Shown here piece by piece: positions 16,935 to 26,010 of a stretch of DNA of 64,000 bases. A model generated the notes under the pieces. It did not search any database. It was not told the origin of the DNA and saw nothing but the letters and a program-made list of their open reading frames with translations. Positions within the stretch are counted from its first letter, which is position 1. Every line of letters starts with the position of its first letter. A program made the position numbers and the translations under genes. This DNA comes from WHSW01 sp963742205 (GTDB lineage Bacteria; Actinomycetota; Thermoleophilia; Solirubrobacterales; 70-9): NCBI GenBank assembly GCA_963742205.1, contig CAVUKZ010000009.1, forward strand, positions 62,001 to 126,000, given 5' to 3'.

Positions 16935-18458
16935 CGGACCGCCCACCCGCGACAGCCGAGATCCCGACCCCACAGCAGCGCGAGACCGCGACCACCATCT
17001 ACGAGCGCTCGGTCGCCGGTCGGCGCGCCGCTGTCCTGCCGCCGGCGGGCGTTCCCGAGCCGCCCCTGGACGAGCTGATCCCCAAGCGCCTGCTGCGCTC
17101 GGACGCGCCGCGGCTGCCCGAGGTCGCCGAGCCGGAGATCGTGCGCCACTACAACCGCCTCTCGCGCCGCAACTTCGACCTCGACACCGGCCCGTACCCG
17201 CTCGGCTCGTGCACGATGAAGCACAACCCGCGGCTCAACGAGAAGGTCGCCGCCCTGCCCGGGCACGCGCGCCTGCACCCGGCCCAGGATCCAAAGCGCG
17301 CCCAGGGCGCGCTCGAGCTGATGTGGCGCCTGGAGCGCTCGCTGAGCGAGATCTGCGGCCTCCCGCACGTGTCCCTGCAGCCCTCGGCGGGCTCGCACGG
17401 CGAGCTCGCCGGCCTGCTCCTGACCCGCGCCTTCCACGACGACCGCGGCGAGCACCGCCACAAGGTGCTGACACCGGACACCGCGCACGGGACCAACCCG
17501 GCGACCGTGACGATGGCGGGCTACGAGGTGGTGAAGGTCGCCACCAACGAGCGCGGCGGCGTCGACCTCGACGACCTGCGCGAGAAGGCCACCGAGGACG
17601 TCGCGAGCCTGATGCTCACCAACCCCAACACGCTCGGGCTGTTCGACGAGAACATCACCGAGATCGCCTCGATCGTCCACGGCATCGGGGGGACGCTCTA
17701 CTACGACGGCGCCAACCTGAACGCGATCATGGGGATCACGCGGCCGGGGGACATGGGCTTCGACATCGTCCACCTCAACCTGCACAAGTCGTTCAGCCAG
17801 CCGCACGGAGGTGGCGGTCCCGGCTCCGGCCCGATCGCCGTCTCCGACCGGATCGCGCCGTTCCTGCCGGTCCCGCGAATCGTGCGCAGCGAGGGCTCGA
17901 ACGGCTCCGGGGTGCGGTTCGAGCTCGAGCACGATGAGCCGAAGTCGATCGGCCGCCTGCGGGGCTTCCAGGGCAACTTCGGGGTCTTCGTCCGCTCCTA
18001 CGCCTACATCGCGAGCCTCGGCGGCGACGGGCTGCGGGAGGCATCGGAGACCGCGGTGTTGAACGCCAACTACCTGCTCGCGAAGCTCGCCACCGGACGC
18101 ACCGGCGCCCACCTGCCGGTCGCGTTCCGCGAGCGCTGCATGCACGAGTTCGTGCTCTCCGGCGCGCCGGCGAAGCGCAAGCTTGGCGTCCGCACCCTCG
18201 ATATCGCCAAGCGGCTCCTCGACTACGGCTTCCACCCGCCGACGATCTACTTCCCGTTGCTGGTGGACGAGGCCCTGATGGTCGAGCCGACCGAGACCGA
18301 GACGCGCGAGTCGCTCGATCAGCTCGCCGACGCGCTCGATTCGATCCTCGCGGAGGCGGAGGAGGACGCGGAGATCCTGCTTGCAGGCTCCCTACACGAC
18401 GCCGGTCCGCCGCCTGGACGAGGCCGCGGCGAGCCGCAAGCCGAAGATCCGCGCCTAG
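16931..18458 (+). CDS. gcvPB: Glycine dehydrogenase (decarboxylating) subunit 2, one frameshift near the end
   Basis: PLP-binding half of the glycine cleavage P-protein. It begins at an ATG overlapping gcvPA. The PLP lysine is in NLHKSFSQPHGGGGPGSGP; DTAHGTNPATVTMAGY and LMLTNPNTLGLFDENI are also diagnostic. The 3' end needs one extra base skipped near 18380: after AEEDAEILL the proper continuation is QAPYTTPVRRLDEAAASRK and the stop at 18458. If the frame is not corrected, an unrelated Arg-rich tail runs through the next gene. Corrected length is about 508 residues, normal. Confidence 0.92.
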
Positions 18459-18464
18459 CCCGGC

Positions 18465-18773
18465 CTAGGCGGTCGCGCGGTCGAGCGCCGGGCGCGCCCG
18501 GGCGACGACGCGTAGCGGCGCCCTGCGCCGGCCCTGCTGCGCGCGCATCCGCAGCAGCGCGACCAGTTCGGCGGTGCGCCGGAACGGGTCGGCGATCGCC
18601 TCGCCGCCGTCGAGCGCGACGGCGGCCGCGATCGCGCCATCGACCTCGGCGACCAGCAGGCGCCCCGCGGGCACGCTGGCCGTGTCGCGCTGGGCGAGCC
18701 AGCGCAGCCGCTCCGCGTCGGAGGGGCGGTCGGGGCGAATTGCTATGTGGTCCGGTTGCTGAGTGATTGACAT
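18465..18773 (-). CDS. Small GNAT-like protein
   Basis: A 102-residue protein resembling the front half of GNAT acetyltransferases: IAIRPDRPSDAERLRWLAQRD, then RLLVAEVDGAIAAAVALDGG and DPFRRTAELVALLRMRAQQG. The acetyl-CoA-binding Q/RxxGxG/A loop and the second half of the fold are not present, so it is probably a short non-catalytic relative; function unknown. Stop codons of this gene and gcvPB are only 6 nt apart (convergent). Its ATG is 66 nt from the divergent MocR regulator gene, which may control it. Confidence 0.72.
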   Translation of the reverse strand: MSITQQPDHIAIRPDRPSDAERLRWLAQRDTASVPAGRLLVAEVDGAIAAAVALDGGEAIADPFRRTAELVALLRMRAQQGRRRAPLRVVARARPALDRATA

Positions 18774-18839
18774 TGTGAGCCCCCGTGGCTAGGATTGAAG
18801 CGCGTACAGGCAGTTTACGACGGCACACGAGGTCAATCA

Positions 18840-20343
18840 ATGTCATACAAAGATCGATTGTCGGACCTGCAGCGTGAGGGAGCGACCTCGCTCACGCAGC
18901 AGCTCGTCGACCTGATCTCGGGGGCGATCGCCGACGGGGAGCTCGCCCCGGGCGAGAAGCTGCCGCCAACGCGCGAGCTGGCCGAGCTCGCCGGGGTCAA
19001 CCATCTGACCGCGGTCCGTGCGTACCGGCGCCTGCGCGAGCTCGGCGTCGTCAGCTCGCAGGTCGGGCGCGGCACCTTCGTCCGCGGTACGGGACGACCG
19101 TCCGGCTCCGGGGTCGGCGACTCGATCGCATGGCAGCGCTATGCCCTGCCGCCGTCCGACGAGACCTACGGCGACCGCGTGCTGGCCGAGATGCACCGGC
19201 AGTCGACCAGCGAGGGCCTCGTGCCGCTTTCGGTCGGCTATCCGTCGGAGCGCCTGTTCCCGGCGCGGGAGCTGGGCGCCTCGATCGAGGCGGTCCTGCG
19301 CGAGCAGCCCGGAAAGGCGTTGCAGTACTCCGACGTCCAGGGCCTGCCGGAGCTCGCCTCCGAGCTCGCCAAGCTCTCGGCCCAGCGCGGCGCTCCCGAG
19401 GACCCCGACGACATCCTGATCACCAACGGCGCCGCCCAGGGCCTGGCGCTGGCCAGCCGCGCGATCCTCCGTCCGGGCGACGTCGCCGCCTGCGAGGACC
19501 CGAGCTTCACGGCCGTCATCCGCTCGCTGCGCGACAGCGGCGCCGACGTCGTCGGCGTCCCCAGCGACGACGACGGGCTCGACCTCGACGCGCTCGAGGC
19601 GCTGCTTTCCCGCCGCGAGATCCGGCTCGTCGCGCTGCAGCCGCGGCTCCACAACCCCACGGGCCGCGACCTTTCCGAGGAGCGGCGCGCGCGCCTGCTC
19701 GAGCTCGCGCGCCGCCACGGCTTCTTCATCCTCGAGGACGGGATCTACGCCGACCTGAGGTTCGGAGGGCGAGCCCCAGCCGTCGCTGCGCTCGCAGGCG
19801 CCGGCGCACGTCGTCTACGTCGACTCGCTCTCGAAGACCCTGGCCGGCGGGCTGCGGATCGGCTGGATCGCGGCGAGCGGCCCGGTGCTCGACCGGATCC
19901 TGGCGGCGAAGCGCTCCGACGACATCCACAGCCCGACCCTCACCCAGCTGGCCGTGGCCCGCTACCTCGAGGGCGGCGCCTACGACGGACAGGCCCAGCG
20001 CGCCCGCGACTTCTACGCCGCCGGCCTCGACGCGACGCGCGAGGCGATCGAGCGCCACCTCGGGTCGATGGCCTCCTACGTCGAGCCGCTCGGCGGCGGG
20101 CACCTGTGGCTGAACCTCGACCTCGCCGTGGACGAGCGTGAGCTCGCCGACGAGGCCGTGCGTCAGGGCGTCGCCTACGTGCCCGGGAACGCGCTTCGCA
20201 TCGACGAGGTCGCTGACCTCCAGATGCGCCTCTCCTTCGGATTCCTGGAGCCGGAGCAGATCGACGAGGGGCTGCGGAGGATCGCCGTCGCGATCCGCGC
20301 CCTGCGCGCGCGGCCGGCTCGACGGCGCGCGGTCCCGGTCTAG
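18840..20343 (+). CDS. MocR-type regulator (GntR HTH + aminotransferase fold), one frameshift
   Basis: Transcription regulator joining an N-terminal GntR winged helix to a fold-type I PLP aminotransferase domain. The HTH covers about residues 10-80 (LVDLISGAIADGELAPGEKL, PTRELAELAGVNHLTAVRAY, VGRGTFVRG). The effector domain has YSDVQGLPELASELA, ITNGAAQGLALASRAIL and LEDGIYADLRF. One extra base at about 19763-19768 breaks the frame; the continuation, EGEPQPSL then VVYVDSLSKTLAGGLRIGWI, restores the PLP lysine (SLSKT). It ends at 20343. The ATG at 18840 is preferred over TTG 18795. Divergent to the GNAT-like gene. Target and effector unknown. Confidence 0.85.
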
Positions 20344-20619
20344 GCGCGGCGCGCCAGGCTGAGCGCGTCCCGGATCTTCCTCCGGCATGTAGCCAAAGCG
20401 CCGCCGCTGCTCGACGCCGGCGGGCGCGGAGTCCCAGAGGACCTGCCCGGCGTCGGCGCCAAGGACGCCGATCGCGATCCGCATCGTCGTCGTCTTGCCG
20501 GCGCCGTTCGGGCCGACGAAGCCGAACACCTGGCCCTCGCCGACGGCGAACCCGAGGTCCTCGATGGCGACCGTGTCGCCGTAGCGCTTGCTCAGGCCGA
20601 TGAGCTCGAGCGCGGGCAC
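20340..20619 (-). pseudogene. Remnant of an ABC exporter operon (ATPase N-terminus joined to a foreign C-terminus)
   Basis: The first 78 or so residues are a normal ABC ATPase start: LELIGLSKRYGDTVAIEDLG, then the Walker A segment FGFVGPNGAGKTTTM and RRRFGYMPEE. At about 20383 the homology stops. One base further on, another frame gives RKIRDALSLARRA and a stop at 20340, which looks like the C-terminus of an ABC-2 permease (inference). No Q-loop end, signature, Walker B or membrane segments remain, so about 2 kb appears deleted. The stop shares a CTAG with the convergent MocR stop. Not functional as an ATPase. An assembly collapse is the alternative. Confidence 0.65.
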
Positions 20620-20658
20620 ACGGCCTCCTAGTCGCGGAGGCCGGCCGCGAAACGCGGT

Positions 20659-21461
20659 TCAGCTCTTGTCGCCGGACGTGATCAGGTACTCGCCGTCGAA
20701 CGAGATGCCGCCGTCCTCGACCACCGCGACGTCCTCGTACATGGCGCGGAGATCGGTGACGAGGTCGTCCCACCGGCCGTCGGCCTCGAGCGCGGGCCGG
20801 AGCATGACGATCGGGCCGAACTTGGTCGAGTACTCCTCGACCGTCTCCTCGTAGGAGTCGAAGTGCCAATGCGCGGCGCCGTCCTCGAACCGAAGCTCGA
20901 GGCCGGTCCCGTCGAAGATCTCGTTCACGTGGTCGCGCACTCCCCAGAGCGGCGGCGGCTGAAAGCCCTCGGGGGGAGGCGGCGCGTACTTGGAGATCGT
21001 CGCGAAGAACTTGCCGATGTTGCCCTCGGGCCTCCAGGCGACGACGCCGAAGCGGCCTCCGGGAGCCAGCACCCGGGCGATCTCCGCCCGCGGTGCGCTT
21101 GTGGTCCGGGGCGAACATGCAGCCGAAGGTCGACAGCACGACGTCGAACGAGCCGTCCTCAAACGGCAGGTCCTGGGCGTCGCCCTCGACCCACTCCACC
21201 TCGACCCCGGCCGCGGCCGCGTTGTCGCGCGCGTCCTCGAGCAGCTGGGGGGTGATGTCGAGGCCGGTGGTGACGCCGCCCTTCACGGCGGCCGGGATCG
21301 CAGCGTTGCCCGTGCCCGGTGGCGACGTCGAGGACCCGCTCGCCCTCCTGGACGCCCACCTTCTCGACCAGGGTGTCGCCGACCTCCCAGATCCGCTGGG
21401 CGATCGCGTCGAAGTCGCCGGCGGACCAGGTGGCCCGCGCTCGATCCTGTGCCTCGGTCAT
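20659..21461 (-). CDS. Class I SAM-dependent methyltransferase, two frameshifts
   Basis: Soluble methyltransferase of unknown substrate. The N-terminus (MTEAQDRARATWSAGDFDAI, GERVLDVATGHG) carries the SAM-binding loop. One extra base near 21310 shifts the frame; NAAIPAAVKGGVTTGLDITP and EGDAQDLPFEDGSFDVV continue. A second extra base near 21089 leads to AEIARVLAPGGRFGVVAWRP and the C-terminus ending DGEYLITSGDKS. Removing both bases gives about 266 residues, a normal length. It is the last gene of the reverse-strand NHEJ operon, 10 nt after ligD-pol, but nothing ties it to repair. Confidence 0.8.
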
Positions 21462-21471
21462 CGCGCGGATC

Positions 21472-22353
21472 CTAACCCGAACCCGGGACCTTGGGGAGCT
21501 TTTGCTTCAGCTCCAGCACCGGGGCGAAGAGATCGCCCCGTTTCGCGATCCGCTCCAGGGCCTGCGGGGCCTCGAAGCGCACCGAGTCCGGGTCGCCGTC
21601 GTCGGCGAGCTCGGTGACCTCGTCCCAGGTCAGCGGCATCGACACCCAGGGGCGCGGCCGGCAGCGCAGCGAGTAGACCGCGACGGTGGTCTTCGAGTAG
21701 TCGTTTTGGCTCCAGTCGACCAGCACCTTGCCCTTGCGCAGCTTGCGGTCCTGCTTGGAGACGACCAGCTCGGGCTCGGAGCGCTCCAGCGCCTGGGCGA
21801 CGGCGCGGGCGTAGGACTTCGTGTGCTCGTAGGTGACCGCCGTGTTCAGCGGCACGTACACCTGGATTCCCTTCGAGCCCGAGTGCTTGGGGAGGCAGTC
21901 GAGGCCGAGGTTGTCGAAGAGCTCGCGCAGGCGCAGCGCGACCTGGGCGCATTCGACCGCGGTCGCCGGCTCGCCCGGGTCGAGGTCGAACGCGAGCACG
22001 GTCGGCCGCTCGGGCTTTTTCGCCAGGGCGAGCGAGGGGTGGAGCTCCAGGGCGGCGAGCTGCGCGAGCCAGATCAGCGTCGGGCGCTCGTCGCAGACGA
22101 TGAAATCGAGGACGCCCACCGACCCCATCTCGATCGGGGCGGTCTTGACCCAGTCCGGGGTGTGCTTGGGCGCTCGCTTCTCGAAGAAGCGCTGGCCCTC
22201 GACCCCGTCGGGGAAGCGCACCCGGGTCAGGGCGCGGCCGCGCAGGTGCGGGAGGATCGTGTCCGCGATCCGGGCGTAGAAGTCGATCGCCTCGCCCTTG
22301 GCGAACGCGGACTTCGAGCCCCCATGGCCGCCGCGCCGGGCAGGCCAGAGCAC
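21472..22353 (-). CDS. ligD: NHEJ polymerase domain protein (LigD-Pol)
   Basis: Archaeo-eukaryotic-primase-type polymerase that fills gaps during Ku-dependent end joining. The GTG at 22353 starts MLWPARRGG. Conserved segments are DFYARIADTILPHLRGRALT, GVLDFIVCDERPTLIWLAQ, AFDLDPGEPA with the metal-binding Asp pair, LPKHSGSKGIQVYVPL, and KGKVLVDWSQNDYSKTTVA. The family N-terminus lies upstream in the same frame (GREVEVDGRTLALTNLDK) and overlaps the Ku 3' end, but no ATG, GTG or TTG precedes it. The ligase domain is a separate gene upstream of Ku, so the multidomain LigD is split. The function call is firm; the start is unsolved. Confidence 0.9.
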   Translation of the reverse strand: MLWPARRGGHGGSKSAFAKGEAIDFYARIADTILPHLRGRALTRVRFPDGVEGQRFFEKRAPKHTPDWVKTAPIEMGSVGVLDFIVCDERPTLIWLAQLAALELHPSLALAKKPERPTVLAFDLDPGEPATAVECAQVALRLRELFDNLGLDCLPKHSGSKGIQVYVPLNTAVTYEHTKSYARAVAQALERSEPELVVSKQDRKLRKGKVLVDWSQNDYSKTTVAVYSLRCRPRPWVSMPLTWDEVTELADDGDPDSVRFEAPQALERIAKRGDLFAPVLELKQKLPKVPGSG

Positions 22354-22394
22354 CTTGTCGAGGTTCGTGAGCGCAAGCGTGCGCCCGTCGACCT

Positions 22395-23294
22395 CTACTT
22401 CGCGGCCTTTGCCTTGCTTCGCGATCGGCTCGGGGTGCGCTTGGACTTCGAGCTGGTCTTCGAGCCGGACTTGGCGGCGGGCTTGGACGCCTTGGGCGCC
22501 TTGGCCTCCTCGCCCTTGACCGCCGCGAGGCTCTCCTCGAGCGCGGCCATCAGGTCGGGCGCCTTGGTCGGCTGCGGCGCCTCGCCGACCGGGGCGGCGA
22601 TCTCCTCGCCCTTGGCCTTGCGCTCGATCAGCGCCAGCAGCTCCTCGCGGTACTCGTCGCGGTATTGCCCGGCGTCGAAGTCGGAGGTCAGCGAGTCGAT
22701 CAGCGCCTTGGCCATCTCGAGCTCTTTCTTCTTCGGCGCCTCGACCTCCTCGCCGAGCACGTCCTCGAGCTCGTCGGGGGTGACGACCTCGTCGGCGAAC
22801 CGCATGGTCGCCATCGTCAGCACGCCGTCCATCGGCCGGATCGCGGCGAGGCTCTCGCGGTTGCGGAGCACGAAGCGCGCCACCGCGACCTTGTGCGCCT
22901 CGTCCATCGCCTTGACCAGCAGCGAGTAGGCGCGCTCGGCGCCCTTGTCGGGGCCGAGGTAGTAGGGGTGGTCGAAGTAGATCGGGTCGATGTCGTCGAG
23001 GTCGACGAAGTCCTGGATCTCGATCGCCCGGGTCTTCTTCGGATTGAGCTCGTCGAGCTCGTCCTTGGTGACCACGACGTACTGGTCCGAGGCGATCTCG
23101 TACCCCTTGACGATGTCGTTGTAGTCGACCTCCTCGCCGTCGGCCTCGGCGACCCGCTTGTGGCGGACCCTGGAGCCATCGGACTCACGCAGCTCGCGGA
23201 AGCTGACCGACTTCCTCGAGACGGCGGAATAGAGCTTCACGGGCACATTGAGGAGCCCGAAGGAGATTGAGCCTGTCCAGATCGCGCGCGCCAT
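22395..23294 (-). CDS. ku: Ku protein, non-homologous end joining
   Basis: Homodimeric ring that binds double-strand DNA ends and recruits LigD. The ATG gives 299 residues: ARAIWTGSISFGLLNVPVKLY at the start, then the Ku core (VDLDDIDPIYFDHPYYLGP, RFVLRNRESLAAIRP, MATMRFADEVV). After about residue 250 there is a Lys/Ala/Ser-rich basic tail (KPAAKSGSKTSSKSKRT), known in other Ku proteins to aid DNA threading and ligase stimulation. It lies between the ligase gene upstream and the polymerase gene downstream on the same strand. The 127-nt gap upstream contains a long inverted repeat. Confidence 0.95.
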   Translation of the reverse strand: MARAIWTGSISFGLLNVPVKLYSAVSRKSVSFRELRESDGSRVRHKRVAEADGEEVDYNDIVKGYEIASDQYVVVTKDELDELNPKKTRAIEIQDFVDLDDIDPIYFDHPYYLGPDKGAERAYSLLVKAMDEAHKVAVARFVLRNRESLAAIRPMDGVLTMATMRFADEVVTPDELEDVLGEEVEAPKKKELEMAKALIDSLTSDFDAGQYRDEYREELLALIERKAKGEEIAAPVGEAPQPTKAPDLMAALEESLAAVKGEEAKAPKASKPAAKSGSKTSSKSKRTPSRSRSKAKAAK

Positions 23295-23355
23295 GGGTAT
23301 CTACTTACCTCAGACTACCTTCGGTCTCCTTTCTCATCGGTGACGGGAAAGAAAA

Positions 23356-23415
23356 CATGCGCGCCGCAACCCACCGCGCACGCCCGGAGGCGAAGCCGAG
23401 GACGTGGCGCGCATG
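23356..23415 (-). repeat. Inverted repeat in the ligase-ku intergenic region
   Basis: Two perfect 10-bp arms, CATGCGCGCC (23356-23365) and GGCGCGCATG (23406-23415), are separated by 40 nt, with partial matches extending to about 15 bp. It lies between the stop of the ligase gene and the ku start. It may be a hairpin in the mRNA, a terminator, or paired half-sites for a regulator. Confidence 0.7.
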
Positions 23416-23421
23416 ATTGCG

Positions 23422-24462
23422 TCAGCTTTCCCTGATGACCTCGCGGGGGTCCTTGTCGTCGCGCAGGCCCTTGAACGCCGACTGGCGCAGGGTGCCCTCG
23501 TGCGTCCACTCGGTGAACTCGAACTCGCCGACGAGCTCCGGCTCGACCCAGACCGGCCCGGCGCCGCGGTCGCGGGCGCGCTGGCGGTACTTGACCTCGG
23601 GATCCTCGCCGAGCTCGAACGGCGAGTCGTCGCGCCGGAGCGGATCCAGGAGCGCCTTCAGCCGGTCGAGCATCTCCTGGGTGAAACCGGTGCCGACGCC
23701 GCCGGCGTAGACGAGCCGCTGCGCGCGCCCGAGGCTCTCCGCCTCCTCCGGCGTGGCGTCCCAATGGCCGACGAGCAGCGACCCGATCCGCCCTCCACGG
23801 GAGCCCTCGCCGGGCATCCAGCCACCGATCACGAGCTCCTGGCCGCGGCGGTAGCGGACCTTGAGCCACTCGCGGCTGCGCTGCCCGGGCCGGTAGGGGC
23901 TCCGCAGCCGCTTGGCGACGATCCCCTCCAGGCCCTGGGCCCGGATGGCCTCCCAGAGGCGCGCGCCGTCGCCGACGTGATGCGCCGGCGCCTGCCAGTT
24001 GGGGCCGTCGAAGCCGAGGCCCGCGAGCAGCTCGCGGCGGCGCTCGTACGGCTCGGCGAGCAGCGGCCCGCCGTCCAGCCACAGGAGGTCGAAGGCGACG
24101 TAGGTCGCCGGGGTCTCGGCGGCGCGGACGCGGATCGTGGACTCGGTGGTCAGCCCCATCCGCCTCTGGAGGAGCTGAAAGCTCGGCCGGCCGGACTCGT
24201 CGAAGGCGACGATCTCGCCGTCGAGGATCGCCTCGCGGCCACCGAGCGCGTCGGCGATCGCCGCGAGCTCCGGGTAGCGGGGCGTGTGGTCGGTCCCGCG
24301 GCGCGCGGCCAGCCGCACCCGCCCATCGGCGATGTAGGCGCGGGCTCGGATCCCGTCCCACTTGATTTCGAACCCCCAACCGTCGTCGTCGGGCGGCAGG
24401 ACCTTCGCCGGGGTCGCCAGCATCGGCTCGAGGTTGCGCGGCATTTGCTCGCCAGCGGCCAT
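23422..24462 (-). CDS. ligD: ATP-dependent DNA ligase (LigD ligase domain)
   Basis: Stand-alone ATP-dependent ligase that seals ends in bacterial NHEJ. The ATG at 24462 (MAAGEQMPRNLEPMLATPAK) gives 346 residues; a second ATG at 24444 is possible. The adenylation motif is FEIKWDGIRARAY with the nucleotide-accepting lysine, followed by LDGEIVAFDESGRPSF, FDLLWLDG, EGIVAKRL and the OB-fold part SREWLKVRYRRGQELVIGGW. The C-terminus FTEWTHEGTLRQSAFKGLR is typical. The longer open frame upstream overlaps the divergent ABC gene and is rejected. First gene of the NHEJ operon. Confidence 0.93.
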   Translation of the reverse strand: MAAGEQMPRNLEPMLATPAKVLPPDDDGWGFEIKWDGIRARAYIADGRVRLAARRGTDHTPRYPELAAIADALGGREAILDGEIVAFDESGRPSFQLLQRRMGLTTESTIRVRAAETPATYVAFDLLWLDGGPLLAEPYERRRELLAGLGFDGPNWQAPAHHVGDGARLWEAIRAQGLEGIVAKRLRSPYRPGQRSREWLKVRYRRGQELVIGGWMPGEGSRGGRIGSLLVGHWDATPEEAESLGRAQRLVYAGGVGTGFTQEMLDRLKALLDPLRRDDSPFELGEDPEVKYRQRARDRGAGPVWVEPELVGEFEFTEWTHEGTLRQSAFKGLRDDKDPREVIRES

Positions 24463-24469
24463 CTGTCTC

Positions 24470-24476
24470 GATAATC
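24470..24476. promoter_or_regulatory. Overlapping divergent -10 boxes (fetA-like gene / ligase)
   Basis: Only 19 bp separate the two ATGs. On the plus strand GATAAT (24470-24475) ends 6 nt before the ABC gene. On the minus strand GATTAT (24476-24471) ends 8 nt before the ligase ATG. Both would give leaderless mRNAs, and polymerase could not occupy both at once. Confidence 0.45.
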
Positions 24477-24481
24477 GCAGC

Positions 24482-25162
24482 ATGGCCGCGGCCGCCTTCG
24501 AGCTCGAGCGCGTCAGCCTCTCGCGGGCCGGCAAGCCCGTTCTGCGCGAGCTCAGCGCCCGCCTGCCGGCCGGGGCGAGCTGCCTCGCGGGCCCGTCGGG
24601 CTCGGGCAAGTCCACCGTGCTGCGGCTGCTCAACCGGCTCTCCGACGCCGAGTCGGGCACGGTTCTCTACCGGGGCTCGGACGTTCGCGAGGGCGACCCG
24701 CTCGCCCTGCGCCGCGAGGTCGTCCTCGTCCCGCAGCTGCCCGCGCTGCTCGAGGGCACGGTCGCGGACAACGTCCGGTTCGCCGCGGATCTGGCGGGCA
24801 CCCAGCCGGACGTCGACCGCCTCTTGAGCCTCGCCGGCCTCGACGCCGGCTTTGCCGATCGCGACGCCTCGCGGCTCTCGGTCGGCGAGCAGCAGCGAGC
24901 GATGCTCGCCCGCTCGCTGGCGCTCGAGCCGCGCGTGCTGCTGCTCGACGAGCCGACCTCGGCGCTCGACCCCGAGACCACGGGCGCCGTGGAGGAGACC
25001 CTGCTGGAGCTGCGCGAGCGGCTCGCGATCGACCTCGTCTTCGTCACGCACGACCTCGCGCAGGCGCGCCGCATGTCGGACTGGCTGGTGCGGATCGAGG
25101 CCGGCCGCGCCGTGGAGCAGGGGCCGACGGCGCAGTTGCTGGCGGCTGGGGTGTCGGGGTGA
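24482..25162 (+). CDS. fetA: ABC transporter ATPase, FetA-like
   Basis: ATP-binding subunit of a FetAB-type exporter (in E. coli linked to iron efflux). The ATG at 24482 gives 226 residues. Walker A is GPSGSGKST, the Q-loop region is VVLVPQLPALLEGTVADNV, the signature reads RLSVGEQQRAMLARSLA, Walker B is LLLDEPTSALD, and the switch His is in FVTHDLAQ. The stop overlaps the permease GTG as GTGA, so the two subunits are coupled. Substrate is inferred from the partner only. Confidence 0.85.
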   Translation: MAAAAFELERVSLSRAGKPVLRELSARLPAGASCLAGPSGSGKSTVLRLLNRLSDAESGTVLYRGSDVREGDPLALRREVVLVPQLPALLEGTVADNVRFAADLAGTQPDVDRLLSLAGLDAGFADRDASRLSVGEQQRAMLARSLALEPRVLLLDEPTSALDPETTGAVEETLLELRERLAIDLVFVTHDLAQARRMSDWLVRIEAGRAVEQGPTAQLLAAGVSG

Positions 25163-25935
25163 ACACCGGCATCCACGTCACGCTCGGCGAGGTCGCGGCG
25201 AGCCTCGTCCTCGTGGCGATCGCCGTGGCCGTGTCGATCTGGCGCCGGACCGGGCTCGAGGGCGACATCGGCATCGCCGTCGTCCGTTCGGCGATCCAGC
25301 TGATCGCGATCGGTTACGTGATCCAGGCGATCTTCGACACGGACAGCCTGTGGCTCGTCTTCGCACTGATCGCGGTCATGGTCCTGTTCGGCGCCTACAC
25401 GGCCAGGCGTCGGGCCAAGCGCGTGCCGGACGCGTTCTGGCCGCTGCTCGTCGCGCTCGGTGTGGCCGGCGCCGCCACGCTCGGGCTGGTGGTCGTGCTC
25501 GGGGTGTTTCAGCCGACGCCGCGCTACCTCGTGCCGGTGGGCGGGATGGTGGTCGGCAACTCGATGACCGCCGCCGCCGTGGCGCTCAACCGGCTGGGCG
25601 ACGAGATGACCGACCGCGCCCGCGAGATCGAGGCCACCCTGGCGCTGGGAGCCACGGCCACGGTCGCCGCGATGCCCAGCGTCCGCCGCAGCCTGCAGTC
25701 GGGGACCATCGCGCTCATCGACTCGACCAAGACCACCGGGCTGATCTTCTTCCCCGGGACGATGGTCGGGATGCTGCTCGCGGGCGCCGACCCCACCGAC
25801 GCCGTGCGCCTGCAGCTGATCCTGCTGTGGGTGCTGCTTGGCGCCGTGGCCCTCTCGGCCCTGATCGCGACGACCCTGGCGTACCGCAACTTCTTCACCC
25901 GCGCCCACCAGCTGAAGGAGCCCCCGGAGCCGTAG
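25159..25935 (+). CDS. fetB: FetB-like ABC transporter permease (UPF0014 family)
   Basis: Membrane partner of the ATPase upstream. The GTG start overlaps its stop and gives 258 residues with about seven hydrophobic segments. Family landmarks are RTGLEGDIGIAVVRSAIQLI, VPVGGMVVGNSMTAAAVALN, GATATVAAMPSVRRSLQSG and STKTTGLIFFPGTMVGMLLA. UPF0014/YbbM proteins include E. coli FetB. Followed by a palindromic repeat and then by a convergent anti-sigma gene. Confidence 0.88.
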   Translation: MNTGIHVTLGEVAASLVLVAIAVAVSIWRRTGLEGDIGIAVVRSAIQLIAIGYVIQAIFDTDSLWLVFALIAVMVLFGAYTARRRAKRVPDAFWPLLVALGVAGAATLGLVVVLGVFQPTPRYLVPVGGMVVGNSMTAAAVALNRLGDEMTDRAREIEATLALGATATVAAMPSVRRSLQSGTIALIDSTKTTGLIFFPGTMVGMLLAGADPTDAVRLQLILLWVLLGAVALSALIATTLAYRNFFTRAHQLKEPPEP

Positions 25936-25945
25936 CCGCAGGACC

Positions 25946-25994
25946 GCCGAGTGTCATCTGAACCACCCTGGAGGTGGCTGAGATGTCACTCGGC
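25946..25994. repeat. 49-nt palindromic intergenic repeat, copy 1
   Basis: Imperfect inverted repeat beginning GCCGAGTG and ending CACTCGGC, with inner arms CTGAACCACC and GGTGGCTGAGATG around a short CTGGA loop; the 21-nt arms differ at three positions. It lies between two convergent genes. A second element of the same length, boundaries and about 80% identity lies at 56715-56763. Confidence 0.85.
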
Positions 25995-26010
25995 TGGAGT
26001 TCGGCGCGGT

